Shown: positions 1 through 11,052 of the stretch, piece after piece
Layout: each line of letters begins with the position of its first letter
Numbering within the stretch: position 1 is the stretch's first letter
Source of the DNA: Brachypodium distachyon
Taxonomy: Eukaryota; Streptophyta; Magnoliopsida; Poales; Poaceae
DNA length: 64,000 bases
Assembly (NCBI RefSeq): GCF_000005505.3
Contig: NC_016135.3
Coordinates: 8,960,613-9,024,612, forward strand
Direction of reading: 5' to 3'
Position numbers and translations under genes: made by a program
The notes under the pieces: generated by a model
Told to the model about the DNA's origin: nothing
Databases searched by the model: none
What the model saw: only the letters and a program-made list of their open reading frames with translations

Positions 1-784
1 TGCATCCCATCAGCGTCCGGCGCCGACGGGGTGCATTGCCACAGTGCCCTTGTCGCCCCCCTCCGTAGGACACCTCCGCAAGGAGCAGGGGCTACCGCAG
101 AGACTCTATGGTAGGGCATGCCATCCGTGCCTTGTGCCGACGGGTGCACTATCATAGAGACCGTGCCGCATTCCCTTTGAGAGAGCCTTTTTCGGGCGCG
201 GGTCGTTGCGAGGACGCTGTGATGGCGCCGGTGCCGGCGCTCATCGCCCGTTCCGGCCCATCACCGCGTCCTTGCTGCGGCCCTCGAGCAATTTTGCTCC
301 CACGTAACAAGGGTCGTCGCCTCCCTTGGGACGAGTTCCCCAGAGAAAACCCAGGTCTCCCCAGTTGCGGGGGCTGTCGCTGGGAGGCTATAACTTCCTC
401 GCCACTCGTGCCCGCCGTTCGGGGTGGGGCGAAGCCGGCGGCGAGGACGTTATAGCCGTCTCGCAGCTGCTCCCGGGGCGGAGTCCTCCTAAGCCAGGGT
501 TCATCCCTGAAAGCCAGGGTCCGTCCCTGAGGGCGAGGGTTGCCACGTGAGCATGGTGGTAGCATCGTCGTCAGCGGTTGCCGCCGGCGGCGATCCTGCC
601 CCCGCGTTCCTGCCGCATCCCTCCGAGATCATTTCCCTTGAACAGGTACCTCAGATGGTTTCCTACTGAGGCAGTGCCCCGTCTGCACTCTACCTCAGAG
701 CATCGCGAAACATTGGACCGAACGGAAAAGCTAAGTATCTGAACATGAACGCTGAATTCGCTAAGAGCTGAACGAAACTGAGCA
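1..784. other. Internal tail of Tat element G, no gene seen
   Basis: GC-rich sequence with several short open frames on both strands, none with recognisable protein character. Its position, upstream of tandem repeats and of an antisense gene that abuts a plus-strand LTR, fits the non-coding stretch between pol and the antisense gene of a Tat-type retrotransposon whose pol would lie left of the window. That placement is inferred from the layout. The only structure I see is an inverted repeat at 386-457. Confidence 0.45.
386..457. repeat. Inverted repeat (18-bp arms)
   Basis: The arm at 386-403 (GGCTATAACTTCCTCGCC) and the arm at 440-457 (GGCGAGGACGTTATAGCC) are reverse complements at 17 of 18 positions, with a loop of 36 bases. 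In RNA this would form a stable stem. Its role is unknown. Confidence 0.7.
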
Positions 785-1400
785 GTGTCCCGCTGGGTGC
801 GGCCCCGAATCCCGCGCGTAGCCGGTGTGTTAAAAGGGACGCTTGCGGGGGGAGTGCGCTCCCCGTGTGGCTCCCGGGTCCACCCCGGGAGGACACGGCT
901 TGGAGTGGTTACCCTGCAAGCGGAGTGGCTCCCCGCTACCGCTTGGCCCCAGGTCGGCACCGCAGGTCCGTCCTGGGTCCCTGGTCTGGTCAAGGGTGAG
1001 GCGTGCGCGAGTCCCCCAGCAACACAAGGCAAGATACGCAAAGGCTAAAAGGGGCCACCCCACTGGACAGCATTAGAAACAACGAACTTGTCGAAAAAGT
1101 TTACTTAACTAAGAGTTAACGCTGCTTTGCCGGAGTGTGGTCCCGGAACCTGCGCGTGGCCGGGGTGTGAGTAGGATGCCTGCGGGGGGAGTGCGCTCCC
1201 CGTGCGGCTCCCGGGTCCACCCGGGAGGACATGGCTTGGAGTGGTTACCCCGCAAGCGGAGTGACTCGCCGCCTGCCACTTGGCCCCAGGTCGGCACTGC
1301 GGGTCTGTCCCGGGTGCCTGGTCTGGTCAAGGATGGAGCGCGCGAGTCCCCCGCAACACAAGGCCAAACACGCAAAGGCTAAGGGAACCACCCCGCGAGG
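785..1400. repeat. Tandem duplication, about 280-bp units
   Basis: Two head-to-tail copies, roughly 785-1062 and 1125-1400, share long stretches such as GGGGGGAGTGCGCTCCCCGT, CTTGGCCCCAGGTCGGCAC and CCTGGTCTGGTCAAGG. They differ by scattered substitutions and small indels. A third, more diverged copy lies in opposite orientation at 35565-35830, at the same place relative to the antisense gene of element G'. The repeat is therefore an old, inherited part of the 3' region of this Tat lineage. Confidence 0.85.
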
Positions 1401-1583
1401 CGGCCTCAGGAATAAAGGACAAAAATTGAGCAAACTAACAAGCTTGATTAACCAAGTGTCGAATGGTTACATGGACTAATCAAAAGGTCATTGTCCAAAC
1501 GGCGCTAAGCGCCATACTCTCAGGAAAAGCAAACAAGAAGGAGGTACAGTGGAAGCAACGAGTATAGCTGGGGCCTGCGGCAA

Positions 1584-2480
1584 CTAGCTGTCGCCGTCTT
1601 CGGCCGGGGGGTCAACGGGGGGATCAGGCTCCGGCTTCATCTGCATCCGCTCGACGACCTTGTCGACGAACTCACACACTGCTTGGGTGTGCGTGGGCAT
1701 GTCCTCGCTGTTGGACCAAGCGTCCAGCAGGGACTTGAAGGGAAATTCCGGGTCCCGGAGATGAATCCGCAGGAGGATTGTCCCGGCAACCTCCCGGGCG
1801 CAGTTCGCGACTTCGTTGGCGCCATACTTGGCGATCCAGACATCGAGCGCCCCGAGCTTCCCCAACAAGTCGGAGAAGAAGGGGATTAGCGTCGTGACGT
1901 CCGTGCCGTGATGGAGTCGGGCATCTTGCGCGGCCTTCTTGGCCTTGCTGACGCGGCCCTCCAGCTTCGCAAGCTCTACGGCCTGGGTCGAGTTGGCCTC
2001 GCCGGCCTTGGTGAGCTCTTCCCGGACGGCGGCCAACTCGTCCTCAAGCCCGGCCGCTTTGCCTTTGACGGAGTTGAGCTCGGCCTCGTGCTGAGCCACC
2101 GCTCTCGCCGTGTCCTCGGCAGCCTTGACCTGCACCTCCAGCAGGACACGGAGGCCTTGGATTTCGCCGCGGTAGTTGGCGATCAGCTCGCTCTTCTCAT
2201 CTAGCCACACCTGGGCCGTCGCGAGCACCTCAGCATGCTCCTTCCGGGACGCTTCGAGAGTTGCCGCCATCGTGTCGAGCCTTCCTTGGAGCTCCGTGCA
2301 CTGGACCTCCAGTTGTCGACAGAGCTCGGACTCCGGGACTACTGGCTCCCGAGCAGCCTCCAAGGCTTGCCGGGCCAGCCGCGCCTCCTTGCGCAGCCGG
2401 GAGAGTTCGCGCCGCTCTCTCTCCACAGCCTCCCGCACCTCGCCGAGTTGATTCTTGGTGGCGGTGTGGCGCTCCCTCAC
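1584..2480 (-). pseudogene. Antisense gene of element G, C-terminal coiled-coil part
   Basis: 298 codons rich in Glu, Ala, Arg and Leu with heptad-like spacing over about residues 1-200, predicted coiled coil. A conserved tail follows (TTLIPFFSDLLGKL, then an acidic, Pro-rich end). The homologous frame in G' at 34845-35141 has ISTLIPFLVDFVGRL, so this is a real conserved protein end. It is the 3' third of a gene read from 4345 downwards and is cut off from the part before it by TAG at 2508-2510. G' has a CAG glutamine codon at the matching position, so the stop is a C-to-T change. The function of this protein class is not known. Confidence 0.75.
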
Positions 2481-2507
2481 CTCGTTGTATGAGGTGACGA
2501 AGCCGAA

Positions 2508-3278
2508 CTACTGGTCCCGGACGGCGTCCAGGAACCAATGCCCCCGCTCGAAGACGCTCGGATCCCAGGTAAGAGGATTCCAAGCGACCCCGGCGAGGGT
2601 GCCGAGGTCGGTGCCGGGGAGAGCCCCCGAGGGTGATGAAGCCCCTGCTGCAGAAGTGGACCTAGGCGCGGGGTCGCCAACTTGCTCCCGGGGGTCTTGC
2701 CGTCCTTCCCCGGCAACTTCCCCCGCGCCCAGGCTCCGGGACACCGGGGTTGGAGAGGGCTCCGTGCTTCTGGCGGGGGTTGCCCCCTGTTGGACGACGG
2801 GTGAGCCCGAGGCGGCCACGTCCGCGGCTTCGGGCGCATCACCAGGTGCCGCCGCAGCGACGGCGGTCCCCACTGCTGCCGCTGTGTCCGTCGGGACCCC
2901 CGAGGGTGCGGGCGTTGCTGGGGTACCGGCGGGCACACCGGGATCGGTTCCCGCCGCGGAGCTGGCGGCCGCCGCCGAGACACTTGCGGCCCCTGTTGCC
3001 GCGGCTGCCGTCGGGGTACCGACGGGCGCCCCAGTCGCGGGGGCCGCCGCTAGGTTGGCGGTCGCTACCGGGGCGGACGTCGCTGTTGAGGAGGTGGCTG
3101 CGGCCGCCGTGAACGCCCTCGACCTTCTCACGATCAGGGACGCGCTGTCGCTGCTTTCCTCGTCGTCGTCCTCCATGGCGACGACTTCCTGGGACGCAGC
3201 CACCTGGCCCGCCTCGTCGTCCAGCGACCGGAGGGAGGGCCAGCTGGGCTCGGACCCGCCCTCGCTCTCCTCGAGCAC
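2508..3278 (-). pseudogene. Antisense gene of element G, Ala/Pro/Thr-rich linker part
   Basis: 256 codons of low-complexity sequence dominated by Ala, Thr, Pro, Gly and Ser, with an acidic patch near the start (EDDDEESSD). It ends in a conserved block, GTLAGVAWNPLTWDPSVF, matched in G' by GAIAGAAWGPLRWDPSIF at 34206-34260. It links the N-terminal domain (3338-4345) to the coiled coil (1584-2480). The frame is broken at both ends: TAG at 3282-3284 with a frameshift in a G run near 3345, and TAG at 2508-2510. It is GC-rich like the other antisense genes here. Confidence 0.65.
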
Positions 3279-3337
3279 CTGCTACCCGCGGGGTGCTTGC
3301 GGGGGAGCGTGCGGGACCCGGGTGGGGATGTCGTCCA

Positions 3338-4345
3338 TCAGCCCCCATCGTTGCAGGGCGGGAAGGCGCCGACGATGTCGCTGAGCGCCCTGACGCCGGC
3401 ATGGAGAGCGGAGACCCCCGGCGGGAACTCCGTCGACTGGAAGATCTCGCCGGAGATCCCCAGCACCCATGTCCTGAGGGACTCCAAGTCCATGCCGTCT
3501 GCCTGGAGGCGTGTCCTGTCCCCGGAGCCCGTGTACATCCACGCGGGCCAGGAACGTAGCTGCAGCGGGGCTATGCGCCGATGGACGAAGGTGCGCGCCA
3601 CGTCGACATCGGTGAGCCCCGCTAGCCGCAGCGCCTTGATCTTCTCCATGATGGGGAGGAGGTCGGCGTCACGGTGGTACCTATCCTGCCAGCCGTTCTG
3701 GGGTACCGGCAACTCCATCGGCGGCTGGATGAACTCCTGGGGGTCCTCCACTCGGACCCAGCACCAGTCGCCCCGCCACTCTTTTTCGATCTTCTTCCCC
3801 GACCGGACGATGAACTCCGACTTCATCTGGTCGCGGGCGCGGAAAACCACCCCTGACGACATCGCCTTTGCGTTGTCGATGCGCGGGTAGAAGTAATGGC
3901 GGAAGAGCCCCACCGACGGCATCACCCCCACGAACGCCTCGCAGAGAAACTGGAAGGTGGCGAGGAGGAAGAGCGAGGTGGGGTGGAGCTGCGCCACCCG
4001 CAACTGATAGGACTCCATCAGCGCGTGGAGGAACAGAGAGAAGGACGGGACCATGCCGCAGAGGAGGAAGCGCGCGAACACCCGGAAGTCGTTATCCTGG
4101 TGTTCAACGCCCGCCGGGAAGATCCGCTTCTCCCCGTGCTCGTTGAAGTTGGAGGCGACGGCATGCCGGAGCTTCCCCAGCGCCTCGCCGTTATAGCCGG
4201 GGCGGAAGAAGGCGACTGTGGCGCGCATCTCCCGCCTCTTCTAGTCCTTGGCAGTGGCCGCTTTGAGTGCCGCCTCGGTCTTGTTGGTCACGGGCTTCTT
4301 CGAAGACTGGACCTCCTTCCCCTTCCTGGTGGTGGGGGGCGCCAT
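3338..4345 (-). pseudogene. Antisense gene of element G, Transposase_28-type N-terminal domain
   Basis: The first ATG (4343-4345) starts a short basic leader, MAPPTTRKGKEVQSSKK, which meets TAG at 4241-4243. The same frame then continues to 3338. It carries the domain annotated as putative gypsy-type transposon (Pfam PF04195, recognised by eye). Typical landmarks are FLHALMESYQLRVAQLHPTS, the FLCEAFVGVMPSVGLFRHYF block, the WCWVRVEDPQEF stretch and the closing PPGVSALHAGVRALSDI. The name is historical; no transposase chemistry is established. Only 108 bp separate the ATG from the LTR start at 4454, so its promoter, if any, must lie in the 3' LTR read backwards. It is antisense to the element and now broken by a nonsense codon and a frameshift near 3345. 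Confidence 0.8.
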
Positions 4346-4722
4346 GGGGAGCAAGGGCGGAAGCTGGCAGGAGCACAGGGATACGAGATTCGGAAGAGGA
4401 TGGAGGCGAAAGGGCAAAGTGTTGTTCCCCTGTTGGCAACAGTGGAGGCTTTATGTCACCCGGCTTGGGGCTAGCAGGGCTTCGGGGAATATTCCCGCTT
4501 GGGCACCTCCCAGAAAGCTGCTTCCCGGGAGGAGGTTCCTGGGTGCGCTGGGCCCAGGTGCTTCTCGGGTTGACTTGCGGGGACTGGGGGCTCCCGGACG
4601 TGTGCCCCCGCCTCGGGTCGTGGGGCCCAGTGGACAGCGCCGCGTGGGCGCGTGGCGGGCGCGGAACGCGCGGTCCCACCAAGGCAAGGAGTAAGGCGCG
4701 CGGCCCAGTAAACGAGCCGACC

Positions 4723-4740
4723 GACGGGTAGTTACCCGTC
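4723..4740. repeat. Short inverted repeat in G LTR U3
   Basis: GACGGGTA and TACCCGTC flank a 2-base spacer, 160 bp upstream of the TATA box. The inverted LTR fragment in element C keeps the same arms at 43874-43891. This is a candidate site for a dimeric DNA-binding protein, inferred from symmetry and conservation only. Confidence 0.5.
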
Positions 4741-4902
4741 CGATCCAAGGAACAGTGGTTGTCCGATCCTACCCTAGGGTCTTAGGCCCCTAGCAGCGGA
4801 GGTGGCACCCATGCATGCCACCAGCTCACCGGGGAGAGTTGCGTGCCTCCCCGTTGGACATTTGTAGCCCATGCACCCTGGCACATGTGGCATCCCCTTG
4901 TG

Positions 4903-4910
4903 TATAAAAG
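4903..4910 (+). promoter_or_regulatory. TATA box of G LTR
   Basis: TATAAAAG, about 450 bp into the LTR and followed by GGAGGACCC. It is the only good TATA motif in this LTR and gives the LTR its plus orientation. Confidence 0.65.
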
Positions 4911-5315
4911 GAGGACCCATGCCAACGGTCAAGGGGATTAGACGGTTGGCGGGTCAGACAGTTGGTTGGATAGTGAGTTGGTCAGTTGGTTCCAGTGGAC
5001 AGTATGCAGAGAATAGTAAGGAGTACTTAGACATTGAGAGGAAGCCCGGGAACTGGCCTAGCAAAAACTTGTATACGCTTGATCCGCAATCAATATCAGT
5101 TCAGACAGGCAGGACGTAGGGTTTTACATCTCCGGGTGGCCCGAACCTGGGTAAAAAAAGGGTGCGCATTTGTTCTTGTACTAGCGCGCCCTCTTGGCAC
5201 TTGGTCTCACCGGCTCCGTGGGGCCTCATCGGCCGTGCCGGCGATAACCGGGTCTCCGCCCCAGACGCCCCTACCGAACCTAAAAGGGGGACGTGGTTGC
5301 ACGCCCCCGGTGTCA

Positions 5316-8300
5316 GAGCACCGAGCGACGACACAATTTCATCCATGCCATGCCATGGCTATTTATTTGTGTCACAGGAGTTTTAAATTTGCATCTCGAC
5401 TGGTGGTTTGAATTCTTGTTGTTTGAATTTGCTAGAAGATTCAAATATGAATCACCCTCCTTTGAGTTTGAATTCTTTTCCCTCTATTTTTCAAATGAGA
5501 TTCAAATGGGTTTTGTTTGCTACCTTAAACCCCATTTGAATATTTCCAAATACTAGTACCATATTTGAATTCTACTACTTCTCAGCTTTTCAAAATGGTA
5601 TTTGAAATTTGAATCCAAAAGAGTTTGCAAAAACAGAAAATAGAAAAGGGAAAAAGAAAAACAAAACCTTACCTGCTCACTTGGCCCGAGCCGGCCCAGC
5701 CGCCTCGGCCCGCCTTCCTCTCGCGCGTGCGAACAAGCCGCCCCGCAGCGCCGGCCTCGCGGCCCCCTTCTCCCGCGTAGCCCCGCAACCCAGATCGGCT
5801 CAGCAGCCCAGCATCTTCAGCGCGCGCCCGCTTCCCGTCTCCCCGCAGCAAAAGCGTAAAACCCCGGAATGCGCTTTGTCTCACAGCTCTCTCTTCTACC
5901 TCTGCTTTTCGTCCTTCCGACCGGTGAGCCCCCCCGGCCACGTCCTCTTCGACAGCGGCAGCCACGCCTCCGTCTCGCCTAAATAAGCCGCGCCGCACCT
6001 CGTCCTGCCCGCGCTGCCTCTAGGAAACCCTAGTTAGGGTTTTCTCCTTCCCCTTCTGCGCAGCGCCGTCGCCCCGCTCCTTCGGCCGTGGACGCCACCG
6101 CGTCGCGCCACCGTCTCCGGCCGAACGGCGGCAAGCCGACGGCGTCACCCAAACCGCGTCGTCGCCTGATTCGTCTACGTGCAAGGAATCGGACGGAGGG
6201 CACCTACATCGACGCCTAGGTCGTCTTCCCCATCTCCGGCCGCCGCCTCTTCTCCGACAAATTCCGGCGAGGTCGTCGACTCTTTCCTCGTCCGCTTCCT
6301 CCTGAAGATCCAGGGTGAGATGCTCTTCCTCCTGCCTCTTTCCGCGCCGCTTTTCATGCACCGTAGCATCGTAGCCGCCAGCGCGCGCTCCGCCGTGCGC
6401 CGGCGAGCTTCGGCTCGTCGCCGCGCCGTCGCCTCCTTGAGCATGTTGAGGTGGCCTTCGCGCCACTTAGGGTAGATCCACGCGCCGCTCTCATTTCCGC
6501 CGCTAGTTGGTGCACCGCCGTGCCGGGTGGTCGTCGCCGGCGACGCGCCCCGCGGTGGCCGCCGTGCGTGGCCAAGCAGCCGTCTTGGCTTTGTTCAAAA
6601 GGGCTTACGCCCTGCACCTTGTAAGATCCGAACCGCAGCCCGCCTGGTTACCTTGCTCTGAATAAAACCGTTCGCTTCACACCGACCCGACCCGGGTTCG
6701 ATCCCCCGCGCCGCGCTGAATAAAACCCCCCTTTTTAGCCTCTGTCCGAGACTGACAGGTGGGCCCGGTCAGTCAGCGCACGCGGGCTCCCTTCCGCGTC
6801 AGCGCCACGTCAGCTAGGTTCCGGTCCCGCTTGTCAGTGACCGTGGCTAGCTCCCCTTGGTGTAAATTGTTTTGCCTGTTTGTTTTCTTTTATAAAATCC
6901 CAGAAAATGCTTTGATCTTGTTTTATTTGTAGAATATTCATTCTAGGTCCAAATAATACAAAGTCTATGTGTTTTGGAATCAGAAAAATTCAAGGAATTT
7001 AACTGTGCAATTGGAATTACATTTTGAGGTTTCAAATTTCAAATCTGTCCCAGATTTGAAATTCAAATGTATGAACTTGTTTAGTCTCTAGTTTAAAATT
7101 GGTAACTCTTCTGTAATTAGTGTAAACATCAAAGTTGATCACTGTAACTTGTAGAACACAGTAGCATACCTGGTTAGGCCATTTGTGTATTTTAAAGCTG
7201 CTGTTTACCATGTTCTAGTCACCTAATGGTTAATTTTGATGCTAAATGGAATCCTTTCACTTGCATCTTGTTGCATCATGTTGTCACATGCCATCTCATG
7301 TTGTATTATGCATCGCACCTATGAATTGTTACTTATTTGCGTATTGTGTGATTTGGATCTTTACGTTAGCGACTCCGACTTACTCCGTCAACGATCCGGG
7401 TTCCCACACTTCTTCGGATCCCCTCTCTCGGTGCCCAGCGACCGAGAATCTAGGCAAGCAGCCATTCCTTGAACATGTTAATTATACCAATGCCTCTCTC
7501 TCATTCTTGCATTAAGTTACGTTCTTGGTTCTTGTCACGATGCCTCTAGAACAGCATAGCTTTAGTCAGCTCTACTCAAATGCTTGTTGTCTTGTTCCTT
7601 ATCCTATTACCATGTCACATGTTTGTTATTGCCCTAGTTGGTCATTAGAAGTCTGCTTAGATTGCTAGTCTAGTGTCCTTACTTGGGGTTACACAATTGC
7701 TACATCCACATGCTACTATTCTGTATTTAATTGCAATTATTAAACTGTGACCTGTTATTACCCGCACAAGGCAACGATGGGAGGCCGTGCTAACGCATTG
7801 GTGTTTTGTTCCATTGGAGCCGACCTAAGGACTGAGTTCTTATTTTCGTTGACCCAAGAAACTTTGCGCTAACCGCTCGTGGGAGAATATATGGGTTCCC
7901 CCTCAGCTTAGTACTCGTTTCGTAGCTCTTCTAGGGGCCACATAGTTCGGGCGTTCCATTTGGCATATCGCATGTACACTGGTGTTGTGTTTGGAGTATT
8001 GTTGTCACTTTGCATACATATAGGACTGCAGCACACGTCTATTGTGGCTATCCTGCGGACACAACCACTACCAGCTGTTTCCGCAACTCTTGAGTCCGTA
8101 CGACGCTTCGATCGGGTTCTCGTTTCGGATTAGACTCGGTTGGGTGGTTCCCTGGATTAGTTGTGGGGCTTGGAAACGTCGTGTCGCTCAATTCTGCCGG
8201 CACATGCTTTTGCATGTGTTCCATGCTACTGGCGTCAAGGGTTGGACGAACGTGTACGGGTAAATTGGCACACCCTGCAGGGTTAAATCTTTCGGAAAGC

Positions 8301-9129
8301 CGTGTCCACGGTCATGGACGACTTGGTTGGTCATTACTTGATCATAGAGAACTCATACCAATTAGTTAACTTGCTCTCCTAAACCTGAGTAGTAATTAGC
8401 CTTAATCATGGATATGCCTAAAACTGCTTAAGTGTGAGTGCCTTTGGATCATTTCCTCACAAGGGGTTGAGGGGGTGATAAGAGGTTGTGTTTGTTTGGT
8501 GTTAGTTGTTAGATCATCACCTCACTTGGTAGACACTCCTTATTCTCTATCTAGACGATGTCATTTAGCGTGTCTCTTCAGATATATCGCTGCTGCATAG
8601 CCCACATTTTATCCATCCTTTGAGACTTGTTGCATATCTAGTTTAGATCTCCCGTAAGTCTTGCGAGTACTTTGTACTTAGTTGCTTTGCAACGTTGTTT
8701 TCTCCAGAGTTCCGGAGGAACAGGTGAGTGGTTACTTCGTGGAGTTTGACGACGACAGCTTCGACGTTTAGGCAGAAGATTCCAGAGCAGGTTTCTGAGA
8801 ACTTGTGGCGGCTCTCCTTTTCAGTTTCAGCCTCTTAGGCAATAATTGTAACTTGTCCGTACTCGGGCCTATTTTGCTTCCGCTGGTGTAATGATGATTG
8901 TGGACATGTGTCCGTGAGTTGTAATAACTTGGTATTTTGCTCTATGTATGAGCTTGACTTAATTCTTGTGTCTTAGAGTGATGTAATGATATCATTGTTG
9001 TTCCAACCTGCGGTGAACACATTGCGTGTATGTTGTGAAGTGTTCATCGTAGGGAGACACTGGGGCTTGATTTATGCACGAGTTAGCATTTGGGGCTAGA
9101 TTGCATAAATCCAGTTCCGGGGTCTCACA
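5316..9129 (+). mobile_element. Solo LTR S, left copy (plus), 5' end altered
   Basis: About 3.8 kb, the inverted counterpart of 21484-25261. It ends GGGGTCTCACA at 9129, immediately followed by TTCTC (9130-9134) and integrase code, the same junction as in the right copy. Its first 100 bases differ from the right copy's start: the left copy carries CATGCCATGCCATGG and neighbouring bases that the right copy lacks, and it starts directly after the G LTR. G may therefore have inserted into it, or the end was rearranged. It holds no retroelement protein. The middle (5660-6600) is GC-rich with open frames on both strands, as usual in long chromovirus LTRs. The right part is AT-rich and gene-free. 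Confidence 0.8.
6020..6466 (-). other. 148-codon open frame inside solo LTR S, probably non-coding
   Basis: An Arg/Gly/Ala-rich frame antisense to the LTR. The right S copy has a frame of the same length at 24104-24550 with about 15 amino acid differences. Retention of length is notable, but the sequence is GC-rich, which favours chance open frames, and no domain is recognisable. It is listed because both copies keep it open; I do not claim a protein. Confidence 0.25.
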
Positions 9130-11052
9130 TTCTCCTCCGAACACGAGGGAGTAGGGAGTCATCCCGGTCGCTGTACGAGTGGTCGTCCTATAAGCCCACA
9201 AGGCCTCAAGAAGTTTTTCATGCCACTCGCGCTTGTTTTTTGATACAATTTTCTTTAACAACTTGCAGAGTGTTTTACTAAAAGCTTCTGCTTGTCCATT
9301 GGCTTCTGGATAATATGCAGTAGAATAATGATGCTTTATTTTAAATTTTGCGCACAACTTGTCTATTTGTTTATTTTTGAATGGAGTTCCATTATCAGAC
9401 ATGATCCGAGCAGGAACACCAAAACGATATATAATTTGTGTTCTTATAAAATGTTCAACATTTTTCCCTTTATCCTCCTTTAGTGGTGTAAGTTCAGCCC
9501 ACTTGGAGAAATAATCTGTCGCGGCCAAAATGAACTTGTGACCTTTGGATGAAGCCGGGTGAATCGGTCCCACTATGTCCATTCCCCACATTTCGAAAGG
9601 CCAGGACATACTTGTAGTATGGAGCGGTTCGTGCGGCTGATGTATAAAATCACCGTGTATTTTACATTCATGGCATTTCTTTGCAAATTTAATAGCATCT
9701 TCAAACATTGTAGGCCAGTAATAACCTAAATGCCTCAGCTGATAATGTAATTTAGGACCCAATTGGTGCGAGCCACATGTTCCAGCATGCACCTCATTTA
9801 AGGCCTCTATAATTTCATTTTCTGCAATACAACGCAATAAGACGCCATCATAGGAGCGCCTGTAGAGGGTATCATTGATGCATGTGTAATAGACTGATCT
9901 CTTGCGGATTCTAGATCTTTCGCTAGCGTCCAGCGGCAAGTATCCATGAAGTAAATATTCTAGGAATGGCGGTCGCCAATCTCCGACTTCAATTTCACAT
10001 ATGTCGGCTGCCATTGCTGAAGATGCTTCTATTTCTTCTTCCTCTTCAACCAATGCTGGTAATATTCTCCGCTGTTCTATGTGTACGTCCATCATTTCAT
10101 ATGAATTTAGTGACATGCTAGCTGGGAGACCAGCTAAGGCATCAGCCTTTTCATTTTGATTTCTAACTACGTGCTGAATGTTTAGATCAGCGAACATAGT
10201 CATGAGCTCTTTAGCCCTTTTGAAATATGGTAATAATTCTTGTTTCTTTACCATGCAGGTTCCCATCAATTGATTAATTACCAACTGTGAGTCTCCATAA
10301 ACCGAGAGCGCATCAAGCCCCATGTTTACAGCTATCTCAAGACCTATGATTAGAGCTTCATATTCTGCAGAATTATTTGAAACGGCCAATGTCAGGGTGA
10401 ATGAATATGGAATCACTCCTTCACTAGGCGTAATGAAAACAACTCCAGCGCCTGCCCCAGTTTGTCGGCAAGCTCCATCAAAGTACATCTGCCATGTTGT
10501 GTTGATCACCGACGTGGCAAACACATCTTCATCTGGTAAGTCATCATCGATAGGGAAATTATCAGGTACCGGATGTGCAGCAAGAAAATTGGCCAAGGCC
10601 TGACCCTTCACTGCCTTTTGTGGCACAAACGTGATATCAAATTGTGACAAGAACATTGCCCATTTGGCTAATCTCCCTGAAAGCACCATTTTATTTAAAA
10701 TATATCGGAGGGGGTCTGCTCTCGATACTAGATGCACGGTATGCTCTAACATATAGTGTCGCAGTTTTTGTGCTGCAAACACCAGCGCGAGACATATTTT
10801 TTCCATGTCTAGATAATTGCATTCAGCTCCTACGAGGGTACGACTAAGATAATATAAGGACATTTCTTTCCCTGCATCATTATCTTGCGCCAATAGGGCG
10901 CCCAACGAAGCAGGCATGGCCGCAATATAAAGAATTAGCGGTCGGCCTCTAACAGGTGCACCTAATACCGGGGGATTTATCAGATATTTCTTAATTTCCA
11001 AGAATGCATTTTGGCATGCTTGATCCCACTCAAAAGGAATGCCTTTTTTCAT
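9130..11052 (-). pseudogene. Element A pol: degenerate RNase H, archaeal-type RNase H, integrase (truncated)
   Basis: A long open stretch read from 11052 down to the S junction at 9130. First comes the old gypsy RNase H, already without its first Asp (LILYIAAMPASLGALL). A second, archaeal-type RNase H follows with its acidic residues visible: YFDGA, NNSAEYEALI, VYGDSQLVI and NEKADALAG. This pair is the signature of the Tat lineage. Integrase has the HHCC finger (HAGTCGSH ... CHEC) and the D, D, E core (WGMDIVGP, MSDNGTPF, YYPEANGQAEAF). It stops at FGGE because solo LTR S sits in the gene. The frame stays open into S to 8992, but that part is LTR sequence. The C-terminal integrase domain is missing here and is found instead at 25262-25668. 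Confidence 0.9.

Larger units (their letters stand above)
4454..5315 (+). mobile_element. LTR of Tat-type element G (3' LTR)
   Basis: 862 bp beginning TGTCACCCGG and ending CCGGTGTCA, so TG...CA ends are present. A TATA box (TATAAAAG) lies at 4903-4910 on the plus strand. Further down is the R/U5-like stretch ACGTAGGGTTTTACATCTCC followed by GGTGGCCCGAACCTGGGTAA, common in grass Tat LTRs. The gene left of it is antisense, as expected for a Tat 3' LTR. The first 370 bp recur inverted at 43792-44173, which independently supports the left boundary. The right flank GAGCA (5316-5320) may be half of a target duplication, but the element's 5' end is outside the window. Confidence 0.8.

Noticed and set aside
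2455..3384. 309-codon plus-strand frame over the Ala-rich linker
   Set aside because: Reverse-strand shadow of the antisense gene; the minus-strand reading is conserved with G', the plus reading is not.
5316..5320. GAGCA as proven target duplication of element G
   Set aside because: Only one side is in the window, and the start of the left S copy does not align cleanly with the right copy.
6020..6466. Conserved 148-codon antisense frame in both S copies as a gene
   Set aside because: Arg/Gly-rich, in GC-rich LTR sequence where long open frames arise by chance; the two copies are recent duplicates, so equal length is weak evidence.
8992..9129. Continuation of the A integrase frame into S as a fusion protein
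   Set aside because: The last 46 codons are LTR sequence read through by chance. The true integrase end lies at 25262-25668 in the other copy.
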